Source of the DNA: Fluviicola sp.
GTDB taxonomy: Bacteria > Bacteroidota > Bacteroidia > Flavobacteriales_D > Crocinitomicaceae
Length of the DNA stretch: 64,000 bases
NCBI GenBank assembly: GCA_029866325.1
Contig: JARWZO010000030.1
Span: 62,001 to 126,000 of the forward strand
Direction of reading: 5' to 3'
Position 1 is the stretch's first letter. Every line of letters starts with the position of its first letter. A program made the translations under genes and the position numbers. Positions 51,943 through 61,581 of this stretch are shown here, in pieces. The notes under the pieces are model-generated. The model worked only from the letters and a program-made list of their open reading frames with translations. It was not told where the DNA came from and did not search any database.

Positions 51943-54836
51943 GGATGATGTGTCTTTTTAAGAGATTCGTTGGTAATGGGAATGTTGATAATGACGGTAG
52001 TTCCACCTCCTGCAGGTTTATCAATGAATTGAATGCCAACAGAAGCATTGCGTCCGCTGTTTAGCAACTCCAGGCGCTTTTGATTGGCAGCGGTGGCAAA
52101 AGATTGATGCCCATCGGTTTTGCGCTGGTTTAATTCATTTGCCCGTTCTCGACCGATGCCATTATCGTCGATACTGATAACCAAATGAGTTGCGGTTCTG
52201 GAAAGGTGTATGGTCAATTGCTTGGCTCCTTTTTTGTGTAAAAGTCCATGTTTGACGGCATTTTCAACATACGGCTGAATGATCATTGACGGTATGTTGA
52301 TTAATTCAAGCTCAATCTCCCTGTCTACTTCAATGGTGAAGTCAAAGTCAGTATCAAAACGTACTTTTTCAATGTCAAGGTATAAGGTAAGTGCCTCAAT
52401 TTCTTCTGTCAAACGAACTGTTTCTTTGTCCGACATTTCTAAAATCATGCGGGTTAGTTTTGAGAATTTCGTGAGGTAAGTGCTGGCGTTTTTTTTGTCG
52501 TCATTGAAAATAAAAGACAGTATAGTGTTGAGTGCGTTGTAGAAAAAATGCGGATTCATTTGCGATTTAATGGAGGTGAGCATAGAGCGAGTCAAGTTTT
52601 CTTCCAACTCAATTTTCTCAGAAAGTAGTACGTTTCTTTTTTGCAATGAACGAATTCTACTTCTGAAATAAAAGAAGAAAACACAAAATCCAAGGGCGAT
52701 TGTCAATGTTATAAACCAGGTTGTAGCATACCAAGCCGGTTGAATGACAAATCGAACGTTATAGAGTTGGTCACTCTCACCTAACCTGAATGAAATGGTG
52801 TAGTCACCGGGACTCAATGAAGCTAATTTTAAGATTCGTGTTTTGTCGGAAGTTTGTTCCCAGCCTTTGTGGTTGATGTTGTAATAAAGAGGCACATTCC
52901 CACCCGTCGAAAACGAAAGAATGGAGTAGCTTATTTCGATATTGTTTTGATCATTAGATAACACATGATTACTGTTTCCTGAAAGTGTTTGTTGATTGGA
53001 CTTGAATGCGTTGATGACAAATTTCGGACGCGATTTCTGATTCGATACCTGAGAAATCGGTTGCAGCATAATCCCTTTTTGTGTGACAACTACCAACTGG
53101 TTTTTCCACCAGGAAAGCGCTGTGATTTCTTGTGAGTGGGTAGAGAATTTTCCCAGCAAAGTGTATCGATTATTTAAATCATAAACGTAAATCCAGGATT
53201 GACTGCACAGCAATAATTTACTGTTTATGATTTCCATGCGCTGAATCAGTTCGGTAGTAAGGTGTAGCTTATCTGAAAGCAATTTCACCTCATTTCGCCG
53301 ATCAAAACAGACGATTTTCCCACTCGAAGTAAGCGCATAAACACGATTCTTGTAGAGCGATAATTTAGCACAATAAAGGGGTTTACCATTCAATAACACC
53401 GGGTTTTCCGTTTTTCCAGAGGTTTCAAACAAACCAATATTGGTGGCATAATACAACAAGTGTTCGGCAGGAAGGTAAACAACCGACTTTGCTCTGACAC
53501 CCTCGATTAAATTCCAATAATAGTTGCCGTTTATTGGGCGTTCATTAGCAAGGTATGGTTTATTCCAATAGCTATTCGGATCATTCAACAATTGATAAAC
53601 GCTACACGATCCGGAAGCTGCAATGGCCAAGTAACCTTGATCTAAAACAGCATAATCTTTCGCGGCCATTATGAGCCTAAATAGCTCTTTCCCACTCGTC
53701 TGAATGCCGTAAAATTGATCACTGGTAAAAAACAGACGTTGTCTAGCAGCATCATATTGAATCTGGTCAATTGCATGATTTGATTCTCCCGAATGAATTA
53801 ATGTCGAAGTTTGTCGGCTGAAATTCAGTTTATAAACACGATCATCACTACTTCCCAAAAAAACCTCGTTGCCCACGATGCTTATTTTTGAAGGTTTTAA
53901 ATCGTGGAAAAGCAATTTGTGATCAATATCCGGGGTAAAGATAATTCCGGCGTTTTGCGTACAGAACCAATAATTTCCTTCGCGATCCTGCATCACGCGC
54001 GAAATGTTTTTGTCTGCAAAATAATGGTTGTGCTTTTCAGGATGGTCTTCGGAATAGCGATAAACGCCTTTCGGTGTGCAAAGCCAAAGTGATGATGCGG
54101 TATAGGAAAGGCTCTGAATAAATGCGTCTAACTTGAGCGGAAAAGCTGGCGCAATTCCCTTTTCGGTGAGTTGATAACACGTTTTTCTATTGTTGGTTCT
54201 TGAGATTAACCATTTGTGGTGTTTACCTTTGAGTAGAAGCCCTGGAATTTCATGAACCGGCATGTTGGCTGGCACTTTCAGTTTACTCAGCTTGCCGTTA
54301 TAGTCAACTTTATAATAAGGTATGCCTAGTGCATAATAATGTGTTTCGGTTTGCTCGGTGTTGATAATGTACTTAGTCGGAATACTGGTTAATCGACGGA
54401 ATGTTTTAAGATCGTAAAGTACAATACCTTGTTGTTCAATCGCAAAGAGTTTGTCTTTGATTATTCCTATCGGATAATATCCTGCAGGATGATGGTTGGG
54501 CATGCTTTTCAACGTTCCGTTTTCTACATAAAACAAAAAACCATCGAAGTTTTGATACCAGATTCTACCGTATTTGTCTTCGCGGATATTACTGCCCGAA
54601 CGCGATGATTGTTCGTCATTCGTATAGGTAATAAATTCAAAACCATCGTAGCGACTCAGCCCTGCATCAGATGCAATCCAAATAAAACCCTGTTTGTCTT
54701 GGAAAATGTCATAAACGGTATTGGAGGGAAGTCCATTTTCAGTGGTGATCGAAATGGAATACGGATCCTGAGAAAATCCGGTATTCGCACAAAACAAAAT
54801 GATCAGTATAAATAAGAGCCTGTTTAAATTTCCCAT
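51939..54836 (-). CDS. Sensor histidine kinase with reg_prop propeller and Y_Y_Y domain (LytS type)
   Basis: 965 residues from the ATG at 54836 (MGNLNRLLFILIILF), which gives a clean signal peptide; the frame extends 40 codons further but without a signal sequence. Residues about 25-610 are two-component-regulator propeller repeats (GLPSNTVYDIFQDKQGFIWIA). Residues about 640-700 are a Y_Y_Y domain, and about 715-740 a membrane segment. The kinase core follows, with the phospho-accepting His in SQMNPHFFYNALN and an N box QPYVENAVKHG. The sensor half is periplasmic; the ligand is unknown. A 14-bp inverted repeat has one arm at codons 3-7. Confidence 0.92.
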   Translation of the reverse strand: MGNLNRLLFILIILFCANTGFSQDPYSISITTENGLPSNTVYDIFQDKQGFIWIASDAGLSRYDGFEFITYTNDEQSSRSGSNIREDKYGRIWYQNFDGFLFYVENGTLKSMPNHHPAGYYPIGIIKDKLFAIEQQGIVLYDLKTFRRLTSIPTKYIINTEQTETHYYALGIPYYKVDYNGKLSKLKVPANMPVHEIPGLLLKGKHHKWLISRTNNRKTCYQLTEKGIAPAFPLKLDAFIQSLSYTASSLWLCTPKGVYRYSEDHPEKHNHYFADKNISRVMQDREGNYWFCTQNAGIIFTPDIDHKLLFHDLKPSKISIVGNEVFLGSSDDRVYKLNFSRQTSTLIHSGESNHAIDQIQYDAARQRLFFTSDQFYGIQTSGKELFRLIMAAKDYAVLDQGYLAIAASGSCSVYQLLNDPNSYWNKPYLANERPINGNYYWNLIEGVRAKSVVYLPAEHLLYYATNIGLFETSGKTENPVLLNGKPLYCAKLSLYKNRVYALTSSGKIVCFDRRNEVKLLSDKLHLTTELIQRMEIINSKLLLCSQSWIYVYDLNNRYTLLGKFSTHSQEITALSWWKNQLVVVTQKGIMLQPISQVSNQKSRPKFVINAFKSNQQTLSGNSNHVLSNDQNNIEISYSILSFSTGGNVPLYYNINHKGWEQTSDKTRILKLASLSPGDYTISFRLGESDQLYNVRFVIQPAWYATTWFITLTIALGFCVFFFYFRSRIRSLQKRNVLLSEKIELEENLTRSMLTSIKSQMNPHFFYNALNTILSFIFNDDKKNASTYLTKFSKLTRMILEMSDKETVRLTEEIEALTLYLDIEKVRFDTDFDFTIEVDREIELELINIPSMIIQPYVENAVKHGLLHKKGAKQLTIHLSRTATHLVISIDDNGIGRERANELNQRKTDGHQSFATAANQKRLELLNSGRNASVGIQFIDKPAGGGTTVIINIPITNESLKKTHHP

Positions 54837-54978
54837 TTTAATCCGATTCTGCGTCTTTTCGGCTACAAATTCGTTGCATTTTTTCGCCGTAATCACTCCA
54901 TTATGTCTGTAAAATGCGCCTCTTTTCGCTCGAAAATACACAATAATCATTCTCAAAGAAGAATTTTAAACAGGCTCT
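54815..54978. repeat. 14-bp perfect inverted repeat spanning the kinase start
   Basis: AGAGCCTGTTTAAA (54815-54828) and TTTAAACAGGCTCT (54965-54978) are exact complements, 136 bp apart, and the next few bases are also A/T-matched. The left arm lies in codons 3-7 of the sensor kinase; the right arm lies upstream of its probable promoter. The arms could be terminal repeats of a small insertion (about 164 bp, MITE-like) or an RNA switch. Confidence 0.6.
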
Positions 54979-55173
54979 AAAAACTGCGGCAATAACTGTT
55001 GTTTTTCCAAAGATAAACAATGTGGTTTGAATGATCGGTTTTGGCAGAAATTCTTTAGGAAACACTATTAACACAGCGAAGCGGATAACTATCCGAAACT
55101 GTTTCCTCTCACCCTTCATTTAGCTGTAATTTTAAGGAGTGGAAGTTCGATTACTTCTGCGAATGGCAAGATC
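54837..55173. other. 337-bp divergent intergenic region
   Basis: Holds the promoters of the sensor kinase (minus) and the SpoIIE phosphatase (plus). On the minus strand TATTTTCG near 54938-54931 is one base from the -7 box. The right arm of the inverted repeat (54965-54978) is here. No gene is seen in it. Confidence 0.5.
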
Positions 55174-56406
55174 ATGACAGATCGCGTAATAGCATCATTG
55201 GAAAGTAAACTGGAAGTAGGAGAGTTTCGACTACACTCGCTGCTCGAAATCACGCGTGCTATTACAACCAATCAATCCGTAGAACAATTGACCCGTTTGT
55301 TTTCATTCATCATGCAGGAACAATTGGGTTTTGATCGTTTTGTGTTATTCAACAAAGAGGTAGAATGGAGTTGTTTGCTCAAGGTCGGTTTACGAAGTAA
55401 AATCAAGGAAATTGATGTGAAACAGGAACTTTCCCGTTTTCGTGAGATTACGGTGATTGAATCAAGTTATTCGCAGGTACTCAACGAGTTTGATGTGATT
55501 GTACCCGTTTTACACAAGAATGAACCGCTCGCTTATTTACTCATTGCCGGTTTGGGAAATCGGGGTGTGAAACTCACGGAAACACTGAATCAAGTGAGCT
55601 TTATTCAAACACTCGCCAATATTGTGGTCATGGCGATTGAAAACAAACGAATGGCCAAAGAACAGGTAAAACAGGCGCGTTTGAAAAAAGAACTCGAGGT
55701 GGCTTCCGAAATGCAAAAGCTGTTGTTTCCGGCCGATTTACCAACCAATAAACGAATGGATATCTCTGCCAGGTACATTCCGCGGCACGAGGTAGGCGGT
55801 GATTATTACGATTTTATTCCCTTGGGTGATGATCAGTACATCATTTGTATTGCCGATGTTTCAGGTAAAGGAATCAGTGCAGCCATGCTGATGGCTAATT
55901 TTCAGGCAACCATCCGCACCTTGTTTAATTATCAGCGTTTTGAATTGGAATTTCTGATCAGTGAACTCAACAAAAAAGTAATGACCAGTGCCAAAGGAGA
56001 AAAGTTTATCACCTTTTTTGTGGCACAATACAACGCAACTACACGTGAACTCACTTACGTAAACGCCGGACATAATCAACCGTTTATCACCAACGGAAAA
56101 GAAGTGAAATTGCTGGACATCGGTTGTGTAGGCTTGGGAATGTTTGATGAAATGCCTTTCATTCAGGTTGGGAAAGAAATCTTGGCGCCCAATACCACAT
56201 TGGTATTATACACCGATGGAGTCGTAGAATTAGAAAACGAACGCAACCAACAATTCGAATTAGAAAGTCTCATCAAATTGGTACACAACTTTTACCGTCT
56301 CAGCATGGAAGACATGAACAACCTCGTTTTTTCCAAACTCGATGAATGGCGTGGTACACGAAAATTAGTCGATGATACGGCTGTTTTTTCCTGCCGCTTT
56401 TTTTGA
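55174..56406 (+). CDS. GAF-SpoIIE serine/threonine phosphatase
   Basis: 410 residues, soluble. Residues about 20-165 are a GAF domain (LTRLFSFIMQEQLGFDRFVLF). A short helix linker (about 165-190) carries the ASEMQKLLFP motif common before PP2C-type SpoIIE domains. Residues about 195-405 are the phosphatase: metal-binding D in GGDYYDFI, ADVSGKGISAAMLMA, YTDGVVELEN and DDTAVF. Such proteins usually dephosphorylate an anti-sigma-factor antagonist or act in a partner switch; no STAS or anti-sigma gene is close by. It is divergent from the LytS-type kinase and convergent with the sortase gene, 6 bp between stops. Confidence 0.88.
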   Translation: MTDRVIASLESKLEVGEFRLHSLLEITRAITTNQSVEQLTRLFSFIMQEQLGFDRFVLFNKEVEWSCLLKVGLRSKIKEIDVKQELSRFREITVIESSYSQVLNEFDVIVPVLHKNEPLAYLLIAGLGNRGVKLTETLNQVSFIQTLANIVVMAIENKRMAKEQVKQARLKKELEVASEMQKLLFPADLPTNKRMDISARYIPRHEVGGDYYDFIPLGDDQYIICIADVSGKGISAAMLMANFQATIRTLFNYQRFELEFLISELNKKVMTSAKGEKFITFFVAQYNATTRELTYVNAGHNQPFITNGKEVKLLDIGCVGLGMFDEMPFIQVGKEILAPNTTLVLYTDGVVELENERNQQFELESLIKLVHNFYRLSMEDMNNLVFSKLDEWRGTRKLVDDTAVFSCRFF

Positions 56407-56412
56407 GGTTGA

Positions 56413-59400
56413 TTACCTCATCAAGTACATTTTTCCGAATTCCTTCTTAAAGTGACTATCAGCATCGGTTTCGCGGTGCTTAATATCTTCTCCGTTGATC
56501 TTCGCTTTCACACGGTATAAATACACACCGTTTGCCAACGGATCACCGAATTCATCTGTTCCGTCCCAAGCGTATTCGGAAATATTTCGTCCAATCGAAA
56601 TCGGTCCGATTTCATCTTCGGTAATTTCTCGTACCACTCGCCCAGTCACTGTCATGATTTGAATAATCATTTCTTCAGGTGCTTCCGTTCCGGTAAGAGT
56701 AAATACAAAGCGTGTACTGGTCGAGAACGGATTCGGGTAATTCATCAGGTAAGTAATCGAAGATTCACGCACGATTTCAAACGAAACCCTGTATTCGATA
56801 TCACCTGAGATATTACCGCTGCGGTCGGTTCCTTGCACAATCAGTGAGTATTTTCCATCTATTTCGAACATAGTCGGGTACAGAATCTTAAACTTCTTGT
56901 TTTGTGCATCAGCTGCAATCCATTGCATCACTGTATTACCGCTTCCGTCCATGAAAGGAATGCGTTTCTGCACGCCGTTCGGATCGGTAACGTATATACC
57001 AAACAATGTGGTGTCACTGATGTCATTCATGATTAGGTAAGGATTATCGTCTTTCAGCGTAATCAAAATTTCGCTTTCCGGATCAATAATATCACCATTC
57101 AGAATGTGTTTACCATTGAATGTGACATCCAGAATTGGGTGAACATCATCTGTGGCAACTTGAAACGGAATTTGTAAAATGTTATTGAAATGGTACTGTT
57201 CCGGCTGATCTGTTACAACAAGAGAGCCGTTCACATAAGGATTTACCTCCATCCAAAGTGAGTTTTGACCTGGGAGATTTACTGTTGAGAACTGTATTGT
57301 GTCACGAATAAGTCCATTAACAAGAAGCGGTTCTTGCCGTGGATAAGCAATAGGGTGTTTTACACGATTGGCATCTTCTACCCAGTAATTCACCAAGAGT
57401 GAATCCATGTCAAAATCACTAATGTTTCTTACGTCTATTGCAAACGAAATTTGCTCCCCTTCCTGCAATGTGTCTTGCAACGGATTAAAGTAATAGGCTG
57501 TTGTTCCATCGATTGCCGCTTCAGGAACAGGTTGGTACAACACATGTAAACGATCTACCTGAGCAGGTGTCAAGAAAAGTTGATCTTCATAATACATACC
57601 CAAACGCAGGTAAGGGTAAAGATCCGCATCAACAAGGTTGTTCAATTGCAGAATAGAATCATTCGGCGTGAATAAGGTGTCGATTGTCATTTGAAGTGTT
57701 CCTGAAATGTCGTGGGCTTCAATCAGTAAACGAACACTGTCTGTAGCAAACAATTCCAATGAATCACGTTTCCAATACATGGTTCCCCAACTCACTGCGG
57801 GACCAATGAGCGGTGTACGTTCAACACCAATGTCTTCAATCGAATAAACGGGTGCAACAAGTTCTAGGTGTGGACCTGTAAAATCAGTAACCGTATCACT
57901 TGAATAATGTTGCTCAATCATGGTAGAAGGATCTCCCTTTTGAAAGAATACTGCAAATGGTTCTTCCGGTTGTGAGTTATTGATAAGTGATGCACCCAAA
58001 CTAGTAAACATGGGATACAAACTTGGCTGATAGGTATCCCAATTTGAATAGTCAGTTAAGTTTACGGTATAGATTCCAACGTAATAACCATTAGGTATGA
58101 CGTTTTCAATCATGTTTTCAAAAGCATTCAACTGTGACGGATCACTTTGAACAAACGAAAAGAAATTTTCATAACGTGTTCGGCAGTCAGGACAAATTGT
58201 TGGGTCGTCTCCGTCGGGGTTGTCATTCCCGTTTCCAAAACCGTTATTCGGATTGGTATTTCCGTAACGTGTTCCCCAAGGTAATAAAGTTACCGGATCA
58301 AGAACACATACAAAAATGGCGGGCACCGAATTGTAGATGGTGCCGTAATCCAGAAATTCATTATCAAGCGACCAAGAGTTATACAGGCTTGGATTGTCAA
58401 ACGCTTTGACTGTTACATAATGCGTATCTGGTGGATTAAATTCGCGCAAACGATCTTGCCGGTTGTAAGTGAGATTGTAAAAATCGTTTTTCTTGAATTG
58501 GAAGAAATGATCTTGCCCCCATCCGATTTTATCCTTGATGTATTGAAACGAATATTCCGTCCAGTTCAGCACAGAGCTATCTACCGCTACACGCCAGAAG
58601 TAAACTGTACTATCGCTGCAAACAAGCGGAAATCCGTTTCCGTTAATGTCGGTCCAATCCGTTGGATTCACTTCTTTCACGCCGCCTAATTCTGTTACCG
58701 AATAGCGTCTAAGCTGCGGGCTGTCATAGGTGTCAACTGTGTCCAACTGAAAATGATACGTTTTTAGCGGAGCAATAGGATTGATTGTGGAGGCTCGAAC
58801 CGTTACGCTATCATACGGAACAACGGCAAAATCATACGGATAAACCGGCAAGATGCCATCTACATTGATGAAAAAATCGTAGTTCAATTGATTGTTGGTG
58901 ACTTCTTCGGCTTGTTCGCCAATCACCGACGGTAAATCTACTTTGATTTTAAACTTGTTGATACCAACACCAATATTGGGTTGCATTGGCATCTTGAAAC
59001 GGAGTGTGTCTTTGTAATGAAGTAGTGGACGTGTAATGTTATAAACCGAATCAACGGTTGTCCCCGGAAAATCACGTGTAATTTCCACATTGAATGTGTC
59101 CATTACAGATTGTCCTAAGTTGGTGATGATAAGGTTCAATTCGATGCTGTCAACCGTAAGGTTCAATACGCTCGGTTCGAAGTATAAATTTTGTGCAGTA
59201 ATTTCTATTTCAGGTCGCTCGTGCCAGTTTAAGCGCAGCATCGGATCACCGTTTAGAGTCATCTGCTGGCATGTGGTTTCTTCAAGTATGTTGTAATTTG
59301 TGTCAAGGTTTTGGTAATATTGGATGGTTTGACGCATCTGTTCACCAATTGTGCCTCCATAGTTTAAATAAGAGAACTGTCGATATAGATGATTTGAATA

Positions 59401-61581
59401 CAGATTGAGTGGTTGGGCATATCCAACAGACACACTTGAAATAAAGGCAATTGCTCCCGCATCTGCAATGTTTACGAACCGTTCGGAAGTAGAGTTTCCT
59501 TCAGAGAAAATATTACCGTTATAACAAGAGTTACCAATTACTACAGGGTACTTTCCGTAATTATCCCAGTTGCTTGGTTCGTCTATGTTTACTTCAAAAC
59601 CATTGTTAGAGGCTGCTGCATGACCAAAGAAATTCATTAACGAAACACCGTTTGATATAAGGGTGTTGTAATAGGCGAGCACCGCAGGATCAAGTGGGTC
59701 ACTGCTTGTCTTGTAATAAGAGGTCACATTTCCGGCATAAACAGAGTCTTCAATGATGTCTTTCATCCCATCCATGTAACCTCTGAATTCATTTTGCTGC
59801 CCTTGATTGGAACCACCTACAAAATGCAGGATTTGTTTTTGCCAATCTTTGGTAGGAGTGCTGTAGTTGGTTGGGTCGTTTTGAACCTGCTGACTTTCGT
59901 ATAAAATGACTTTGTCTAGATAATCCTGCAATTCCGAATTGGTTCTTGCTGCAATTCGTCCTGTAGGAATTAACGGGTCCCAAAATGTTCCATTTAAGCC
60001 TGCTGTAATGGCTATATCACTTGATGGATAACCGAAACTTGGAATCAATGATTGTGCTGAGATAGCCGGATCTTTTCGTGCGCCGTCATGTTCGGAAATA
60101 CCTTTTCCTACAAGAAATAATGCCACCGGTTTATTCGTAACAGCAAGATCATAGGCATGTAACGCAAAACGTCTGATAGCCAATACATGCCGGTCAATTC
60201 CACCGCCATATTGCTGATAGAGTTCTTTAATGTTACCCATGATTACATTGTTACCTCCACCAGATAAGGAAGCACGGTAATTGGCATAATCTGCACTTGC
60301 TCCCTGCAATGATGGATGATAAACCATCAATACTGCTTCTTCGGTTGAAAGCGCGCTGAAGTCAGTAAATTGTCCTGAACCGTTTACCGCAGTAAATTGA
60401 GTAGCCGGAATTGTTGCAGCTAAATTACCTAGAACTACATAGTTTGGATTCCCGGAAGGATCGTTTGGAACAAGGAGTTGCAATGTGATGAAATTCTGCA
60501 CTACGGGAATCATTCTATTCGTAGATCCGAAACTGAATGCAACGGTATTGATTGTACTGAAACTGGTTAAATTGAGCAGTGTTTTAGTAGCGTTCAAATT
60601 ATTTACTACATGAAAATTGTCAAAATTCGAGAACTGTACATTGCTAACTCGTGGGTAGCGAATGCGCCAGTGGTTGAGGTTTAATAAATCTGCAGCAGCT
60701 CCAAGATCATTTATGCTTTGCATTTGGAGATTGGTAAATGGAGTACCAAGTATTCCTGCTGGAATAACCAAATCGTATTTGTGATTTTGGAAGGCTTCGA
60801 AATTCGAATCAACAAGTGTGTAATTACTTGATCCTATTTGCACTCTTAAATGGTGATCAGGAATTGCACTAGCGTCTGAATTGGAAGCAATGCTTAAGTG
60901 AATGGTTGGAAGCGGAGCACCAACACCACTGTATAAATCAAAAGTTCCGGTAGAAGTGCTGTATGTGCCTCCCAAACTTACGCTGCCACAGCCCCATCCT
61001 TCTCCGGGCGCATAAATAGAGCCGGAGGCATCGGCGTAACGATAACCTTCGCTGTAACCGATTGTGGAAGTAGCACATTCGGAACGAATGTCTTTTAAAA
61101 CGTAATCTGCCGGAGCACCATAATTTGCGAAATCAATATCGGTTTCTACAATGAAGCGAGCGTTATTCGTACTGTTATTCCAAGTAAAAAAATATTGGAT
61201 GGTGTCGTTGTATAAGCTAAACCCCGGGTTGGCAATGTCTGTAGGATTTTCATAAATCAATGAATCGAGCCACCCATCGTTTTTTTCGGCATAAAAGAGA
61301 ATGTAGTCTCCCGGATCGAAGGAATTGTCACTACCATCAACGATATAAAGTGACACTTCTTTTTCGCGTCCGAAAACCTGAATGTTCTCTGATGAAAAGG
61401 TTCCAACCGGAACATTACTAGCTGCAAGCGCTGCATAATCGATTCGTTGTATGCCCGTTGAGTGAATGTCGAATGAAAAATATTTCTGCGAAAAATTAAT
61501 CCATTCATTCCCGTAATTCTGTGCGAAAGACGAGCAACTTATGCTTAGAATCAGTAGTAGTTGTAAGTAGCGTTTTATCAT
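56413..61581 (-). CDS. Large PorU-like gingipain-family (C25) type IX sortase
   Basis: 1722 residues with a signal peptide (ending SSFAQ). The peptidase C25 domain spans about residues 400-790 with catalytic H654 (FFGHAAASN) and C686 (GNSCYNG). This dyad matches PorU, the T9SS sortase that cleaves C-terminal sorting domains and attaches cargo to lipopolysaccharide. Typical PorU is about 1100-1300 residues, so this longer form fits a PorU2-type variant. The C-terminal 900 residues are beta-rich, with repeated Ig-like segments. The end (YPNPFSTSTRFVFTL to GVYLYRVKAKING) resembles a type A sorting or FlgD-like domain. It overlaps the PorV/PorQ-type gene by 4 bp. Confidence 0.85.
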   Translation of the reverse strand: MIKRYLQLLLILSISCSSFAQNYGNEWINFSQKYFSFDIHSTGIQRIDYAALAASNVPVGTFSSENIQVFGREKEVSLYIVDGSDNSFDPGDYILFYAEKNDGWLDSLIYENPTDIANPGFSLYNDTIQYFFTWNNSTNNARFIVETDIDFANYGAPADYVLKDIRSECATSTIGYSEGYRYADASGSIYAPGEGWGCGSVSLGGTYSTSTGTFDLYSGVGAPLPTIHLSIASNSDASAIPDHHLRVQIGSSNYTLVDSNFEAFQNHKYDLVIPAGILGTPFTNLQMQSINDLGAAADLLNLNHWRIRYPRVSNVQFSNFDNFHVVNNLNATKTLLNLTSFSTINTVAFSFGSTNRMIPVVQNFITLQLLVPNDPSGNPNYVVLGNLAATIPATQFTAVNGSGQFTDFSALSTEEAVLMVYHPSLQGASADYANYRASLSGGGNNVIMGNIKELYQQYGGGIDRHVLAIRRFALHAYDLAVTNKPVALFLVGKGISEHDGARKDPAISAQSLIPSFGYPSSDIAITAGLNGTFWDPLIPTGRIAARTNSELQDYLDKVILYESQQVQNDPTNYSTPTKDWQKQILHFVGGSNQGQQNEFRGYMDGMKDIIEDSVYAGNVTSYYKTSSDPLDPAVLAYYNTLISNGVSLMNFFGHAAASNNGFEVNIDEPSNWDNYGKYPVVIGNSCYNGNIFSEGNSTSERFVNIADAGAIAFISSVSVGYAQPLNLYSNHLYRQFSYLNYGGTIGEQMRQTIQYYQNLDTNYNILEETTCQQMTLNGDPMLRLNWHERPEIEITAQNLYFEPSVLNLTVDSIELNLIITNLGQSVMDTFNVEITRDFPGTTVDSVYNITRPLLHYKDTLRFKMPMQPNIGVGINKFKIKVDLPSVIGEQAEEVTNNQLNYDFFINVDGILPVYPYDFAVVPYDSVTVRASTINPIAPLKTYHFQLDTVDTYDSPQLRRYSVTELGGVKEVNPTDWTDINGNGFPLVCSDSTVYFWRVAVDSSVLNWTEYSFQYIKDKIGWGQDHFFQFKKNDFYNLTYNRQDRLREFNPPDTHYVTVKAFDNPSLYNSWSLDNEFLDYGTIYNSVPAIFVCVLDPVTLLPWGTRYGNTNPNNGFGNGNDNPDGDDPTICPDCRTRYENFFSFVQSDPSQLNAFENMIENVIPNGYYVGIYTVNLTDYSNWDTYQPSLYPMFTSLGASLINNSQPEEPFAVFFQKGDPSTMIEQHYSSDTVTDFTGPHLELVAPVYSIEDIGVERTPLIGPAVSWGTMYWKRDSLELFATDSVRLLIEAHDISGTLQMTIDTLFTPNDSILQLNNLVDADLYPYLRLGMYYEDQLFLTPAQVDRLHVLYQPVPEAAIDGTTAYYFNPLQDTLQEGEQISFAIDVRNISDFDMDSLLVNYWVEDANRVKHPIAYPRQEPLLVNGLIRDTIQFSTVNLPGQNSLWMEVNPYVNGSLVVTDQPEQYHFNNILQIPFQVATDDVHPILDVTFNGKHILNGDIIDPESEILITLKDDNPYLIMNDISDTTLFGIYVTDPNGVQKRIPFMDGSGNTVMQWIAADAQNKKFKILYPTMFEIDGKYSLIVQGTDRSGNISGDIEYRVSFEIVRESSITYLMNYPNPFSTSTRFVFTLTGTEAPEEMIIQIMTVTGRVVREITEDEIGPISIGRNISEYAWDGTDEFGDPLANGVYLYRVKAKINGEDIKHRETDADSHFKKEFGKMYLMR

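Noticed and set aside
54837-54956. Forty-codon upstream extension of the sensor kinase
   Set aside because: It would bury the signal peptide; the inner ATG at 54836 gives a proper signal sequence.
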